Source of the DNA: a virus
Virus record (IMG/VR): IMGVR_UViG_3300023179_000123
Location: 1-58,516 of that record
Strand: one strand, 5' to 3'
DNA length: 58,516 bases
A program made the position numbers and the translations under genes. Below the pieces are notes generated by a model. It had not been told where the DNA came from. It worked only from the letters and a program-made list of their open reading frames with translations, and did not search any database. This document shows positions 28,067 to 36,991 of this stretch, in pieces (within the stretch, counting starts at the first letter, position 1; every line of letters starts with the position of its first letter).

Positions 28067-31060
28067 TTATGATATTGTTATAACTACATTACTAGATTTT
28101 TCAGCAACAGATGTTGTTTCTTTTACTATTTTAGAAAATTGTGCAAACCCTGCAGGGTGTAGTATATTATTAACAGTATCATTCCAAACTGATGAATCAA
28201 GTTTAGATGATATTTCATACGCAAATGGTTGATATTTAACAGGGCCTTCTTCAGTACTAGCTTTCGCCCTACCTTGTACTACCGTCAAATCTGATAATAA
28301 ACTATCCTGCTTATTCCATTTTCCTAAGTATGTTCCTATTACACCGGTGGATAAAGTAAGATTCGCTTTTTTACTTTTCAATATAAAAAGATATCCAGAT
28401 GTTGTGGATGGATAAGACGCACTAATGTCTGCAGTGAAGATAGTATTATCAGCGGTTATTACGTCAGAATCTGCATAGATTATTATATTTCCTAGAGGGG
28501 CACTGGCAACATCTATTGTAAATTTATTTCTTGCGGGTATATCGTTAATTTGATAAACGCTATATTCTTGAGATGCCGCCCGTTGTATTTCCTGTAAATA
28601 ACTAGCAGAATTTCCAGTAAACCTTATTAATACATTATCACCTGCATTCAAATCATGCTCATAAGACAACGTAGCATATAATACATTAGCATTGGAAGTA
28701 TAATAAGAACCACGAATTTTTACATTAGGTGTATAAACTGTAGCCTCAGGTATTGAATTAACTATGTAAGTTAAATTTTGCAAGTTAGCAAAAATATTAG
28801 GATTCACATTACTTACTGCTACTTTATTCCCTTCTATATAGTTACCTCTAATAGTAACAAATTTAGATGCCGGCCATGGATTATTTGTAACAGGTTCGCC
28901 ACCTGCATTCATAAACTCAATACCATATTTTTGAGTTTTAGCGTTCCCTTGTCTAGTGTCGCCTATGTAATTATCTATAATATATAAATTGGAAGTGCCA
29001 TCGAAAGCAATACCAGATTTGCTCCAATACTGAGGATTAATACTTATGCTAGTATTAGCACCATTATTGTATACTATACAATTGGCTACTGTAATGTTAT
29101 TAGAAAATCCTTCAGTTCTAATTCCTGTTAATCCATTATTATAAGTTACACATCTAGTAATAATAACATTTTCAGCTCTTAAATCTATACCCGACTCACT
29201 ATTACCAAAACATACAGCGTCTACAATAACAATATTCCCAATATTAGCAGAATAATTGCCATAGATACCAGCAGCACCTAGAGCTCCGCCTAGTGATGGA
29301 TAAGTGACTTTACCATTATTATAAAATCTACCACCATACACGTAGTTGCCACTTGTACCAAATATAAATCCATCTAGATCATTATTAGTACTTTCACAAT
29401 TAATATAATAATGATTTCCTACAGCTCCAGAATTTGATGCTCCGTTCCATAATCCAGATTTGACATTCCCGCTATTTTCCACCTTAACATTTTTGGCAAG
29501 ATTATGTGTTGAATCAGAAAATCCTAATCCTATACCGTATACGTTCGATACTAATACATTATCAACAATAATATTATTTGAAAGATACGTTAAAATACCA
29601 TAATTATCTTGATTCGCAACATTAGCAAAACTTTTATTTCCATCAACCTTTAAATCGGCAATATATACGTTTGAATTTAAAACGTTTCTAATAGCAAGAT
29701 TTGAAATTCTAGAAATATTACTACTTTTCTTTAATATTGTGGCAATGCCAGCACCAAATACAGTAACATTAGATGGGATATCTATATAATTAGATAAAAT
29801 ATACGTTCCTGAAGGGATATAAACATTTGCCCTACCAATAGATGTTGCCAATGTGCCTGCAGCATTAAGTGCTGATTGTATTGCACTATCATCTATAGTT
29901 ACACCATCTCCTGTTGCATTATATGGAGCTGATTTAACATTTATGGATTGAGAAGCTAAAACCGAAGGTATAAAGAAACCAGAGGGTATTGGGAATGAAT
30001 TAGGTTGAGTATAATTAGGCAAAGAAAAACCATTTGCCTTTGGAGCAAAGTATACTAATTTTGCTTCTTGTATAGCACCAAAATTACTAAGATCTCCATT
30101 ATCCTGTATCTTAGTTACTATACCTTTTCCTTTATATCCCTTACTATCTATGTAAATATCATCATTAATTTGATAACCAAATCCACCATCTATTATGTTA
30201 ATTTTAGTTAGAGTACTAAATGGTCTAACAAAACATGTCGATGTTTCACCTACAACAAATGTATCAAACTCGACCTGCCTTCTAGTGAAAATATTTCTAT
30301 CTAACAAATCAGTCCAGTAATCTACTCCAGCAGTTTCGCCTGTCCTCTTAAAATATGTAATATATAATTCTTTAACAAAATTTCGGTTGTTTCCTTTGAA
30401 AGAATACGCCAACCTTTGATCGTCAACTGATGTTCTTGTAACAAGTTTGGATCCCGCCACTAATTCATCCACTAGAAAATTTCCATCAATACTACCTGGT
30501 TGTATTAATAGTTCAACCACATCTAAGTTATTATCATTGTGTAAAGTAACTTCTATCACAGTGGCTTGCGCGGTGGATACCTGTCCCTTGATTCTAGTAT
30601 TTTTAAGTATAAAAGGATCTCCACTTATAAGGTATGCTTTAATTACCTTTGGCTCATTCCAATTTCCATCAGATGCCTTCAGAACATAATCATACGGTTT
30701 TTTTACTTCTACGTCTACACCATATAATATTCGAAACAAATACTTAAAGGATAAATTATTGCCTTTTGATTTAAAAAAATCTCTTAAATATTTTATTACT
30801 ACTTTTTTATTAGCAACAATTTCTAAAGGCAATCCGGGCCCATAGTTTTGTAAAAATACATTAATTAACGAATCTATAGTATTATCGAGGTCATGATATT
30901 TAACAGAATTTTGTAATAATTCTTGTGCGTATTCATCTTGTTCTAGATATTCATAGTATCTTTCTAAGAACGTTACAAATGTGGGATAATCCTCTCTTAT
31001 AAATTCGGGTAGTTGGGATGATACCCTGGTCGATATTCTTTCTGTTATTCTATTAATCAT
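28067..31060 (-). CDS. 7: gp7-like baseplate wedge protein with inserted DUF4214 and pectate-lyase-like beta-helix
   Basis: It sits between gp6 and gp8, the T4 place of gp7, and at 997 residues is close to T4 gp7 (1032). The N-terminal region 'LPEFIREDYPTFVTFLERYYEYLEQDEYAQELLQN...KVVIKYLRDFFKSKGNNLSFKYLFRILYGVDVEV' (to residue 120) is conserved in marine T4-like phages at this locus. Residues 226-275 are a DUF4214-like module. Residues about 372-770 form a right-handed parallel beta-helix that opens with the pectate lyase superfamily signature 'INVKSAPYNATGDGVTIDDSAIQSALNAA' and 'VYIPSGTYILSNYIDIPSNVTVFGAGIATILKK', followed by many 'NNIIVDNV' and 'NNITVANCIVYNNG' coils. The wedge-type sequence resumes to the C-terminus. 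It overlaps gp6 by 8 nt. A gp7 role is inferred from synteny. Confidence 0.75.
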   Translation of the reverse strand: MINRITERISTRVSSQLPEFIREDYPTFVTFLERYYEYLEQDEYAQELLQNSVKYHDLDNTIDSLINVFLQNYGPGLPLEIVANKKVVIKYLRDFFKSKGNNLSFKYLFRILYGVDVEVKKPYDYVLKASDGNWNEPKVIKAYLISGDPFILKNTRIKGQVSTAQATVIEVTLHNDNNLDVVELLIQPGSIDGNFLVDELVAGSKLVTRTSVDDQRLAYSFKGNNRNFVKELYITYFKRTGETAGVDYWTDLLDRNIFTRRQVEFDTFVVGETSTCFVRPFSTLTKINIIDGGFGYQINDDIYIDSKGYKGKGIVTKIQDNGDLSNFGAIQEAKLVYFAPKANGFSLPNYTQPNSFPIPSGFFIPSVLASQSINVKSAPYNATGDGVTIDDSAIQSALNAAGTLATSIGRANVYIPSGTYILSNYIDIPSNVTVFGAGIATILKKSSNISRISNLAIRNVLNSNVYIADLKVDGNKSFANVANQDNYGILTYLSNNIIVDNVLVSNVYGIGLGFSDSTHNLAKNVKVENSGNVKSGLWNGASNSGAVGNHYYINCESTNNDLDGFIFGTSGNYVYGGRFYNNGKVTYPSLGGALGAAGIYGNYSANIGNIVIVDAVCFGNSESGIDLRAENVIITRCVTYNNGLTGIRTEGFSNNITVANCIVYNNGANTSISINPQYWSKSGIAFDGTSNLYIIDNYIGDTRQGNAKTQKYGIEFMNAGGEPVTNNPWPASKFVTIRGNYIEGNKVAVSNVNPNIFANLQNLTYIVNSIPEATVYTPNVKIRGSYYTSNANVLYATLSYEHDLNAGDNVLIRFTGNSASYLQEIQRAASQEYSVYQINDIPARNKFTIDVASAPLGNIIIYADSDVITADNTIFTADISASYPSTTSGYLFILKSKKANLTLSTGVIGTYLGKWNKQDSLLSDLTVVQGRAKASTEEGPVKYQPFAYEISSKLDSSVWNDTVNNILHPAGFAQFSKIVKETTSVAEKSSNVVITIS

Positions 31061-32900
31061 TTCTAGCTACTATAGAATAAGCAATTCCTTTAGCTACATT
31101 ACTTACCGAATCTTCATTGGAATCATCTAGTACTAATATTTGTGCTTTATCTACTAAGATATCATAATAACCTGGTTGTAAATCGGCGTTTATTTTCAAA
31201 TTAGTTTGTCCCGACAAATAACCATCTGGCGAAATGGCTGTTATTTCTATATCTCCGCTATAATAATATACTTTGCCTATATTGTCTAATATCCTAGTAC
31301 CTGTTAGATAATTAAATAATGCCAGTGTGCCTGTCCCATTATTGTCAGGAATAGTGGAATCCGGGATATCTTTTATGACGCAACGTATTACTAATGTATT
31401 GGTTGTGACAGTAAATACTGAAGAATATATAGAATTTGGCAGTATTCTGTTATTAAATTTAATAATGTTATTTCCGTAATAGGTATTAACAGTATTTAAA
31501 ACAGGAGTTAATCTTTTTTGCAACTTTGGTACTATTGTGCATCCAAATATAGACGTATCTATATCGATTATATTGTTTAATAATTTTACTAAATAAAAAT
31601 TTAAATTAAATTTTTGTAAATTTAATCTAAAATATTCTTTTAATGCATTATCTGTGAAATTTTGAATTTGAACAGCAGATAAAGTGGTTAATTTTGGATT
31701 GTATTTTACTTCTACACTAAATCCTACGTAAATATATTCAGGATCAATAAATTCCGGCGTCAATCCGACTATTTGTTTAGTACTTAACAAATTATTTTTT
31801 ATATCATTTTTAACAGCATCGCTAATTACGTAACCGGTGAATGGTTTTAACGATATAATTACTTTACCATATTTAGGAGGCACATTATTTTCGCCGCCCC
31901 AAACCGAAACAGATTCAGCATATGGATAATATTGAAGAATTAACGTTTTATAATCATCTACAGTTACTGCTCTGTCAAGAGTTGCATATGCTTTGGGCGC
32001 ATTAAATTTTAATTCAGTAATCGTTTCTCGTACAGCTCCGCCTGTTGAATTACTCACTGTAGTAACAGTTACGGTTCCTCCCCCTATTGTTCCCCCGAAT
32101 GAGAAAGATTGGTCTAATACTGATGAATAATTAGCAGATGCCCCGAAAGATACAACATAATATATTGTTACTATATTTCCAGCTGATAATTTTTTGCCTA
32201 AAATACCATCACCAAAATAAATTTCATATTTTCCTTTAGTGTTTTCCTCAAGAAAAAATACTTTAGAATCTCCATCTATAGATAAAATACTAGAAACTTT
32301 TGTATATGTTGTAGTAGTAATATTGGTGGATGATTCTTGTACAGTAACATACAAGGAATTAGTGTCGATATCTAGATTAGGTATTTCATATTTTTCGTTG
32401 GGGCCTGGGTCGATAACATTAAACTTAAAAGATAAAGGAGACCCCTCTATAATTGTGACATTTTCAAATATGTAATTTCCATTTAATGGATTTATAGTAA
32501 CAGGATCAGTATTTACAAAGTTAAATGTTGTATCATCTATAGATGTAGTAAACTGAGAATATCTTGGTAATGTTAATGAAACAGGAGCCCCAGCCAAATT
32601 TGTTACTGTAATATCTACTACAGCGCTTGCACTTTTTATTGATCTAGGTAGATATCCAAATAATTTAGCAATAGAAACTACAGACTGTCTTTTAACTGCG
32701 GAATCAATAAACATCTCATTGGCAAGCATATTTGCCAAATATGCGTTGTAATGTGTATTATAAGATAATATATCCAATAATACCGACATAGTAGAACCTT
32801 CAAAATCATAATCTGTAAATTCAGATTGAGATTTTAAATAATTTTTAAGATTACTTTTGATAGCATCAAAGTCTAATTCTGCTATTCTAAGATTAGCCAT
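31053..32900 (-). CDS. 6: Baseplate wedge protein gp6
   Basis: 615 residues (T4 gp6 has 660). The N-terminus is diagnostic: 'LDFDAIKSNLKNYLKSQSEFTDYDFEGSTMSVLLDILSYNTHYNAYLANMLANEMFIDSAVKRQSVVSIAKLFGYLPRS', the conserved gp6 / phage J-like wedge domain. Further blocks are 'GDGILGKKLSAGNIVTIYYVVS', 'YATLDRAVTVDDYKTLILQYYPYAESVSVWGGENNVPPKYGKVIISLKP' and 'DSTIPDNNGTGTLALF'. gp6 forms the inner iris ring of the baseplate wedges. Stop and start overlap the neighbours by 1-8 nt, so the wedge operon is tightly coupled. Confidence 0.95.
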   Translation of the reverse strand: MANLRIAELDFDAIKSNLKNYLKSQSEFTDYDFEGSTMSVLLDILSYNTHYNAYLANMLANEMFIDSAVKRQSVVSIAKLFGYLPRSIKSASAVVDITVTNLAGAPVSLTLPRYSQFTTSIDDTTFNFVNTDPVTINPLNGNYIFENVTIIEGSPLSFKFNVIDPGPNEKYEIPNLDIDTNSLYVTVQESSTNITTTTYTKVSSILSIDGDSKVFFLEENTKGKYEIYFGDGILGKKLSAGNIVTIYYVVSFGASANYSSVLDQSFSFGGTIGGGTVTVTTVSNSTGGAVRETITELKFNAPKAYATLDRAVTVDDYKTLILQYYPYAESVSVWGGENNVPPKYGKVIISLKPFTGYVISDAVKNDIKNNLLSTKQIVGLTPEFIDPEYIYVGFSVEVKYNPKLTTLSAVQIQNFTDNALKEYFRLNLQKFNLNFYLVKLLNNIIDIDTSIFGCTIVPKLQKRLTPVLNTVNTYYGNNIIKFNNRILPNSIYSSVFTVTTNTLVIRCVIKDIPDSTIPDNNGTGTLALFNYLTGTRILDNIGKVYYYSGDIEITAISPDGYLSGQTNLKINADLQPGYYDILVDKAQILVLDDSNEDSVSNVAKGIAYSIVARND

Positions 32901-33301
32901 TATCTTACTCTATTAATTAGCGTGGTTAACTTTATTGGTTCTACTCTATTTTGTATTCTAAACTCTAAAGTAACTTGAATAGAATTTGCGTCTTCTTCGG
33001 TTAAAATTTGAACTCTATCTAATATAACTCTAGGTTCGAATTTTTTTACTGTATTGAAAATAGTCTGTTCCATGACCCTTTTCATTATCGGATCATAATT
33101 TTCAAACATTAGATAATACAATTGACAACCTATTTCTGGATGAAAGGGGCGCTCATAATTTTTAGTTAAAATTAAATTACGTAAGGAAGCCTTAATAGCT
33201 TCTTCGTCAAATTTTTTGGTAACATCCGCGGTTGCTGGATTTTTAGTAAATACTAAATTTAAATCTGAAAATTGCCTAACTTTTCTGTTAATAGTTGCCA
33301 T
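32900..33301 (-). CDS. 25: Baseplate wedge protein gp25
   Basis: 133 residues, the usual gp25 length. The gp25-like fold is shown by 'KKFDEEAIKASLRNLILTKNYERPFHPEIGCQLYYLMFENYDPIMKRVMEQTIFNTVKKFEPRVILDRVQI' and by 'IQVTLEFRIQNRVEPIKLTTLINRVR' at the end. The EPR-type core motif (KFEPRV) that links gp25 with gp6 and the sheath is present. It is a conserved component of all contractile injection machines and starts sheath assembly. It shares one base with each neighbour. Confidence 0.95.
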   Translation of the reverse strand: MATINRKVRQFSDLNLVFTKNPATADVTKKFDEEAIKASLRNLILTKNYERPFHPEIGCQLYYLMFENYDPIMKRVMEQTIFNTVKKFEPRVILDRVQILTEEDANSIQVTLEFRIQNRVEPIKLTTLINRVR

Positions 33302-33558
33302 TAATTTGCCAATACGTTGGTTGAACCACCTGTACTATCAGTTTTCATAGAGTCATTCCTACTATCTCTATCTCCTTGTCGACAAACCCTCTTGCCACCA
33401 ACAAACACTGTAGAACTTCCCTCGACCATTCTATCCCCTCTTGTATCAAGATCATTCTCAACTAGTATCGGTTGACCGTTAACAAGAACTGAAGTAATGC
33501 TACTTATTTTAGTATCATTACGAGTATCTTTGTCACCATTTCTAGATATACCAGGCAT
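33301..33558 (-). CDS. PAAR-type tail spike tip protein
   Basis: 85 residues with the PAAR pattern of repeated 'GD.DTRNDTKI...VLVNGQPILVENDLDTRGD' and 'VFVGGKRVCRQGDRDSRND'. PAAR proteins cap the central spike (T4 gp5.4) and sharpen the tip for membrane penetration. It lies directly beside the gp5 spike gene, as expected. The usual metal-binding histidines are not obvious; Cys59 is the only cysteine, so iron binding is uncertain. The spacing of 11 nt to the gp5 gene suggests joint expression. Confidence 0.85.
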   Translation of the reverse strand: MPGISRNGDKDTRNDTKISSITSVLVNGQPILVENDLDTRGDRMVEGSSTVFVGGKRVCRQGDRDSRNDSMKTDSTGGSTNVLAN

Positions 33559-33569
33559 TTTATTATTTA

Positions 33570-35909
33570 TTATGCTAGTTGTGTAAGTCCATCGCCGTAT
33601 TTGGCGTGATTGTTGAATGTCATAACTTGATTACGTCTTTGTTTTGGATTCACTGAAATATGTATCCAAGGATTATTTGTAGTAGAAGCGTATTCAAGTA
33701 ACAATTGGTCGTAATTTAAAACTTTAGCTAAAGCATTAGCTATTTTAAAATATTCCTTTTTACTGACACCTTTGAATTGAATATCAACTGCCAATCCTAG
33801 TGGATGTTGTGATGTTGCAGCTGAGCCTGCAGCGTATCTAAATCCAGAAGTTATATACATATTAGGATAAAGTTTCAATACTGGTTCACATATATTTAAA
33901 GCAACTGCTTGTAGGTTATACAATATTTCACCGTAACTTAATCCTCTCTGGGCAGTTAATTTAGCAGCACTAACTGCTGCTTTAGATGATAACATTGCCA
34001 AAGTAAAATTAGGTGATAATTGGAAATTATCTGGCGCAACTGACAATTTCTTCAATTCATTACTTGGCATAATAAAATCAGTTACTCCTGTTCTAGGAGA
34101 CTCTGATTCTAATCCAACAACAGGATCCTCGAATCTTTCTTGTTGAACTACACCAGCACAAATAGCATTGTTTTTTGTCTTTTCTATTTCTTCTTGGCTA
34201 GCACCAGGTTCTTCCGCAGTTAAACAATATTTATCTCGTAATGATAATGTTTGCGGATCATCAAGTTCAATATAGTTGATATCTTTTCTACCTTCAATCA
34301 ATCCAGCAAAAGAATTGTTTGCATTAGCAGCGTTGGCAGACCTTGAGGCATCAACGGACCCAGCAGCAGGAGTAGTTGGATTAAACTCTATTGGATTGGC
34401 GGTCACATAAAATTTATTTGCTTTTTGATATATTGTATCGCCTGTTTCTCTGTAAGAATTACTAGTAATTTTCTCAAATAATTCATCTGATGTCTCATAT
34501 AATGAACCGTCTACATACACATGCTTATCTATACCAACTTCTTCATATGAATTTTTAATAGTTTTATAATAACTAACATTAGAAGTATTATAAACAGTAT
34601 TAGATAATAGATGTAGATTACCTTCACTTTCTACATTTATTGTAGTATTAGATAATATATGCATTTCATTATCTGCTTCAATATAGACATTTGCACTTCT
34701 AATACTAACACTTTCAACTGCGGACAAGTTTAAAGTGCCGCCTGCTTGAGCAGTAATATCATTGTGGCATGTGATATTAGTGTCGCCCTCTACTTCAATG
34801 TTTGCGTCATTGCCAACGTAAATATTACAAGCACCATTAACTGAGATATCTGTTCTACCTGCTATAGCAATTTTACCATTACGATCTATAATCTCATAAC
34901 TAGAGCCAACTGCTCTTTTTACTACTGACCCATTTGCATCTATTTCAATAAATGTGCCAGATTTATGATATACATGTAATCTTTCTGCGCCTGGAGTGTC
35001 ATCTATTTCTATTATATGACCAGCTTCAGTTTGAGTAACTTTATTATATGGATATTCGCCTTTATATGGAGATTCCGGTTGATCCCATGCATCCCCACCG
35101 GGCAACTTGGCACCCCTCATTCTATTTTTATTCTTATCCTGAACAACTGTTCCTTGAGCATCACCTGTAGCCAACTTATTGGTATCTGGTTTTCCCTTAT
35201 ATTCCTGCGTAGGATAAGTTGCGGTTGGATCAGTGAATCCTTTTCTAGATTCTTCTAATTTTACTTTATTACTATCATTTAAAACATTAAATTGTTTTAC
35301 TTGAGTTAAGGTTTGTGTTGCTTGCGCATCATTATAGGTTTGTGTATATGACTGTATAGCTTGTGATGTATTTCCGCTGCTAAAAAGATTAACTGCGGAT
35401 TGTATAACAGGATTAACTACTGTACCTTTAGAAAATACACCATTAGAATAATTATTTAAAGATGCGGTAACAGATTGAGAAATAACTGGGAGTAAAGAAT
35501 TAATCAATCCATTTTTAATATTACCCAAACCTAAAATATTTTGTACGTCTTTAGGCGCATTGAATGAGATTAAATTATTCAATTCTTTTGTAGCAAGTCC
35601 AGATACTTGATTAGTAATACCTGGAGTCATTACTGGACCTAGAACGTTAGTAACGCCGGTTGGTCCTAAATTTCTTGATACTAAATCTAATGGATTATAT
35701 GGACCTACTGCACTTGCTGGTATTTGATTTAAATTTTTATTCCCCTGCGCAATTGTTTGATTAACAATTGTAGATGCTAGATTATTGGCAATACTGCTAA
35801 GTGATAGATCCATAGCTCTCGCTTGAATGGGAGAGACATTATAACTTGTCAAAGACGAAGTTAATGAATTTAGTATATTTATTTTTAGTGTGTTAGTTAT
35901 GTCGCTCAT
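33570..35909 (-). CDS. 5: Baseplate central spike protein (gp5 C-terminal type) with M15-like peptidase domain
   Basis: 779 residues. Residues about 1-230 are helical and Asn/Ser/Ala-rich and resemble no domain I recognise. Residues about 280-470 hold the triple-stranded beta-helix spike pattern of gp5/VgrG: 'GHIIEIDDTPGAERLHVYHKSGTFIEIDANGSVVKRAVGSSYEIIDRNG...INVNG.CNIYVGND.NIEVEGDTNI'. The C-terminal 150 residues carry an M15/VanY-type carboxypeptidase motif, 'SGFRYAAGSAATSQHPLGLAVDIQF' and 'WIHISV', with likely zinc ligands His702, Asp709 and His750 and catalytic Glu739. T4 gp5 instead carries a lysozyme in the same chain. It overlaps the OB-fold gene by 4 nt. Predicted role: spike that cuts peptide stems of peptidoglycan on entry. 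Confidence 0.8.
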   Translation of the reverse strand: MSDITNTLKINILNSLTSSLTSYNVSPIQARAMDLSLSSIANNLASTIVNQTIAQGNKNLNQIPASAVGPYNPLDLVSRNLGPTGVTNVLGPVMTPGITNQVSGLATKELNNLISFNAPKDVQNILGLGNIKNGLINSLLPVISQSVTASLNNYSNGVFSKGTVVNPVIQSAVNLFSSGNTSQAIQSYTQTYNDAQATQTLTQVKQFNVLNDSNKVKLEESRKGFTDPTATYPTQEYKGKPDTNKLATGDAQGTVVQDKNKNRMRGAKLPGGDAWDQPESPYKGEYPYNKVTQTEAGHIIEIDDTPGAERLHVYHKSGTFIEIDANGSVVKRAVGSSYEIIDRNGKIAIAGRTDISVNGACNIYVGNDANIEVEGDTNITCHNDITAQAGGTLNLSAVESVSIRSANVYIEADNEMHILSNTTINVESEGNLHLLSNTVYNTSNVSYYKTIKNSYEEVGIDKHVYVDGSLYETSDELFEKITSNSYRETGDTIYQKANKFYVTANPIEFNPTTPAAGSVDASRSANAANANNSFAGLIEGRKDINYIELDDPQTLSLRDKYCLTAEEPGASQEEIEKTKNNAICAGVVQQERFEDPVVGLESESPRTGVTDFIMPSNELKKLSVAPDNFQLSPNFTLAMLSSKAAVSAAKLTAQRGLSYGEILYNLQAVALNICEPVLKLYPNMYITSGFRYAAGSAATSQHPLGLAVDIQFKGVSKKEYFKIANALAKVLNYDQLLLEYASTTNNPWIHISVNPKQRRNQVMTFNNHAKYGDGLTQLA

Positions 35910-36991
35910 GCTTTTATTAATGATAATAATTTTTGTTTTTCGCTACGGTATCTTGTTCTAACACCTGCTTTAATTGAATCGTTGCTAGATTTGAATAAAG
36001 TATCAACACTTGCTATTTTATATTCAGAAACTACTTCAACGATTTCTTTATCAGTTAATTCTGCCTTATCTTTTAACGGCACGGTAAAAACACTAGTTGC
36101 GTTAGGACCCAATTGAACCGCAGTAGACCAAATTAAATCTTGAACAGCAGGACCAAATTTACTAACTAATAATCCTTTTCGTTCTAAATTAGCGACCATC
36201 ACATCATAATATTTTTCTTTAATATACGTATGTTGGTCATTTTTGAACGCTTGTGTATTTTTACCTGCTATTTCTTTCCATTTATTATCAAAAGCCGAGG
36301 TGCCCGGAACTAAATCAGTAAATTGATCTTTGAATTTAGAATATCTTAAATATTGTACTACAGGCGACACTTTCGCATTAGGTCTCGCTTTACCGTTCGA
36401 CATAACAGCAGGTAAATAAGATGCGAATTGGTATGTACCATAAGAAGCACCACCGAAATCTCCTTTGGCAGCTCCATTATAATCATTGATAGTTCCAGGA
36501 CCTTTGCCGCCCGATTCATATTGTTCTGAAGTTTGGCCAAGCTCCCACCCTTCAACTTGCGGTACCCCTGATCTAATTGGTTCGCCTTGACTATCCGTTA
36601 CCACATTGCCTTGCGAATCTTTTAATATTCCATCATTTTTATTTTGTACAGATTCTTTTTCATCAGGAGATAGAAAAGACTTTGGAGGAGTATTAGTAGC
36701 AATAGTACCCAACATTGCAAGTTGTTGCATATCCTCGCCATCTAGGAAAAATCCGAGTACCCAAGTTCCAGTTACAGGACCTAATGGTGTTGATCCTATT
36801 CCTGATATACCTGCAGATGTTATAGGTTGAATTGGCAAAGCCCAAGGCAAATCTTCAGTTGGCAATACTTCCTTATTATCTGTATGGTATCCAAATATTC
36901 TAACTCTACATCTACCTAATTTTTCAGGGTCCATCCTATCTTCAACGACCCCGATCCACCAGATAAATCCATCTTTACTAAAAATTCTCAT
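35906..36991 (-). CDS. 5: Baseplate hub OB-fold protein (gp5 N-terminal type) with muralytic domain
   Basis: 361 residues. Residues about 1-100 form the gp5/VgrG OB domain ('WWIGVVEDRMDPEKLGRCRVRIFGYHTDN' and 'LPWALPIQPITSAGISGIGSTPLGPVTGTWVLGFFLDGEDMQQLAMLGTI'). After a linker, residues about 157-330 carry 'YESGGKGPGTINDYNGAAKGDFGGASYGTYQFAS' and 'KDQFTDLVPGTSAFDNKWKEIAGKNTQAFKNDQHTYIKEKYYD'. This pattern is seen in VgrG-related phage peptidoglycan hydrolases with a lysozyme/chitosanase-like fold; Glu159 is the probable acid catalyst. With the neighbouring gene it makes a gp5 split in two. It overlaps the gp27-like gene by 4 nt (ATGA). The exact glycosidase class is uncertain. Confidence 0.78.
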   Translation of the reverse strand: MRIFSKDGFIWWIGVVEDRMDPEKLGRCRVRIFGYHTDNKEVLPTEDLPWALPIQPITSAGISGIGSTPLGPVTGTWVLGFFLDGEDMQQLAMLGTIATNTPPKSFLSPDEKESVQNKNDGILKDSQGNVVTDSQGEPIRSGVPQVEGWELGQTSEQYESGGKGPGTINDYNGAAKGDFGGASYGTYQFASYLPAVMSNGKARPNAKVSPVVQYLRYSKFKDQFTDLVPGTSAFDNKWKEIAGKNTQAFKNDQHTYIKEKYYDVMVANLERKGLLVSKFGPAVQDLIWSTAVQLGPNATSVFTVPLKDKAELTDKEIVEVVSEYKIASVDTLFKSSNDSIKAGVRTRYRSEKQKLLSLIKA

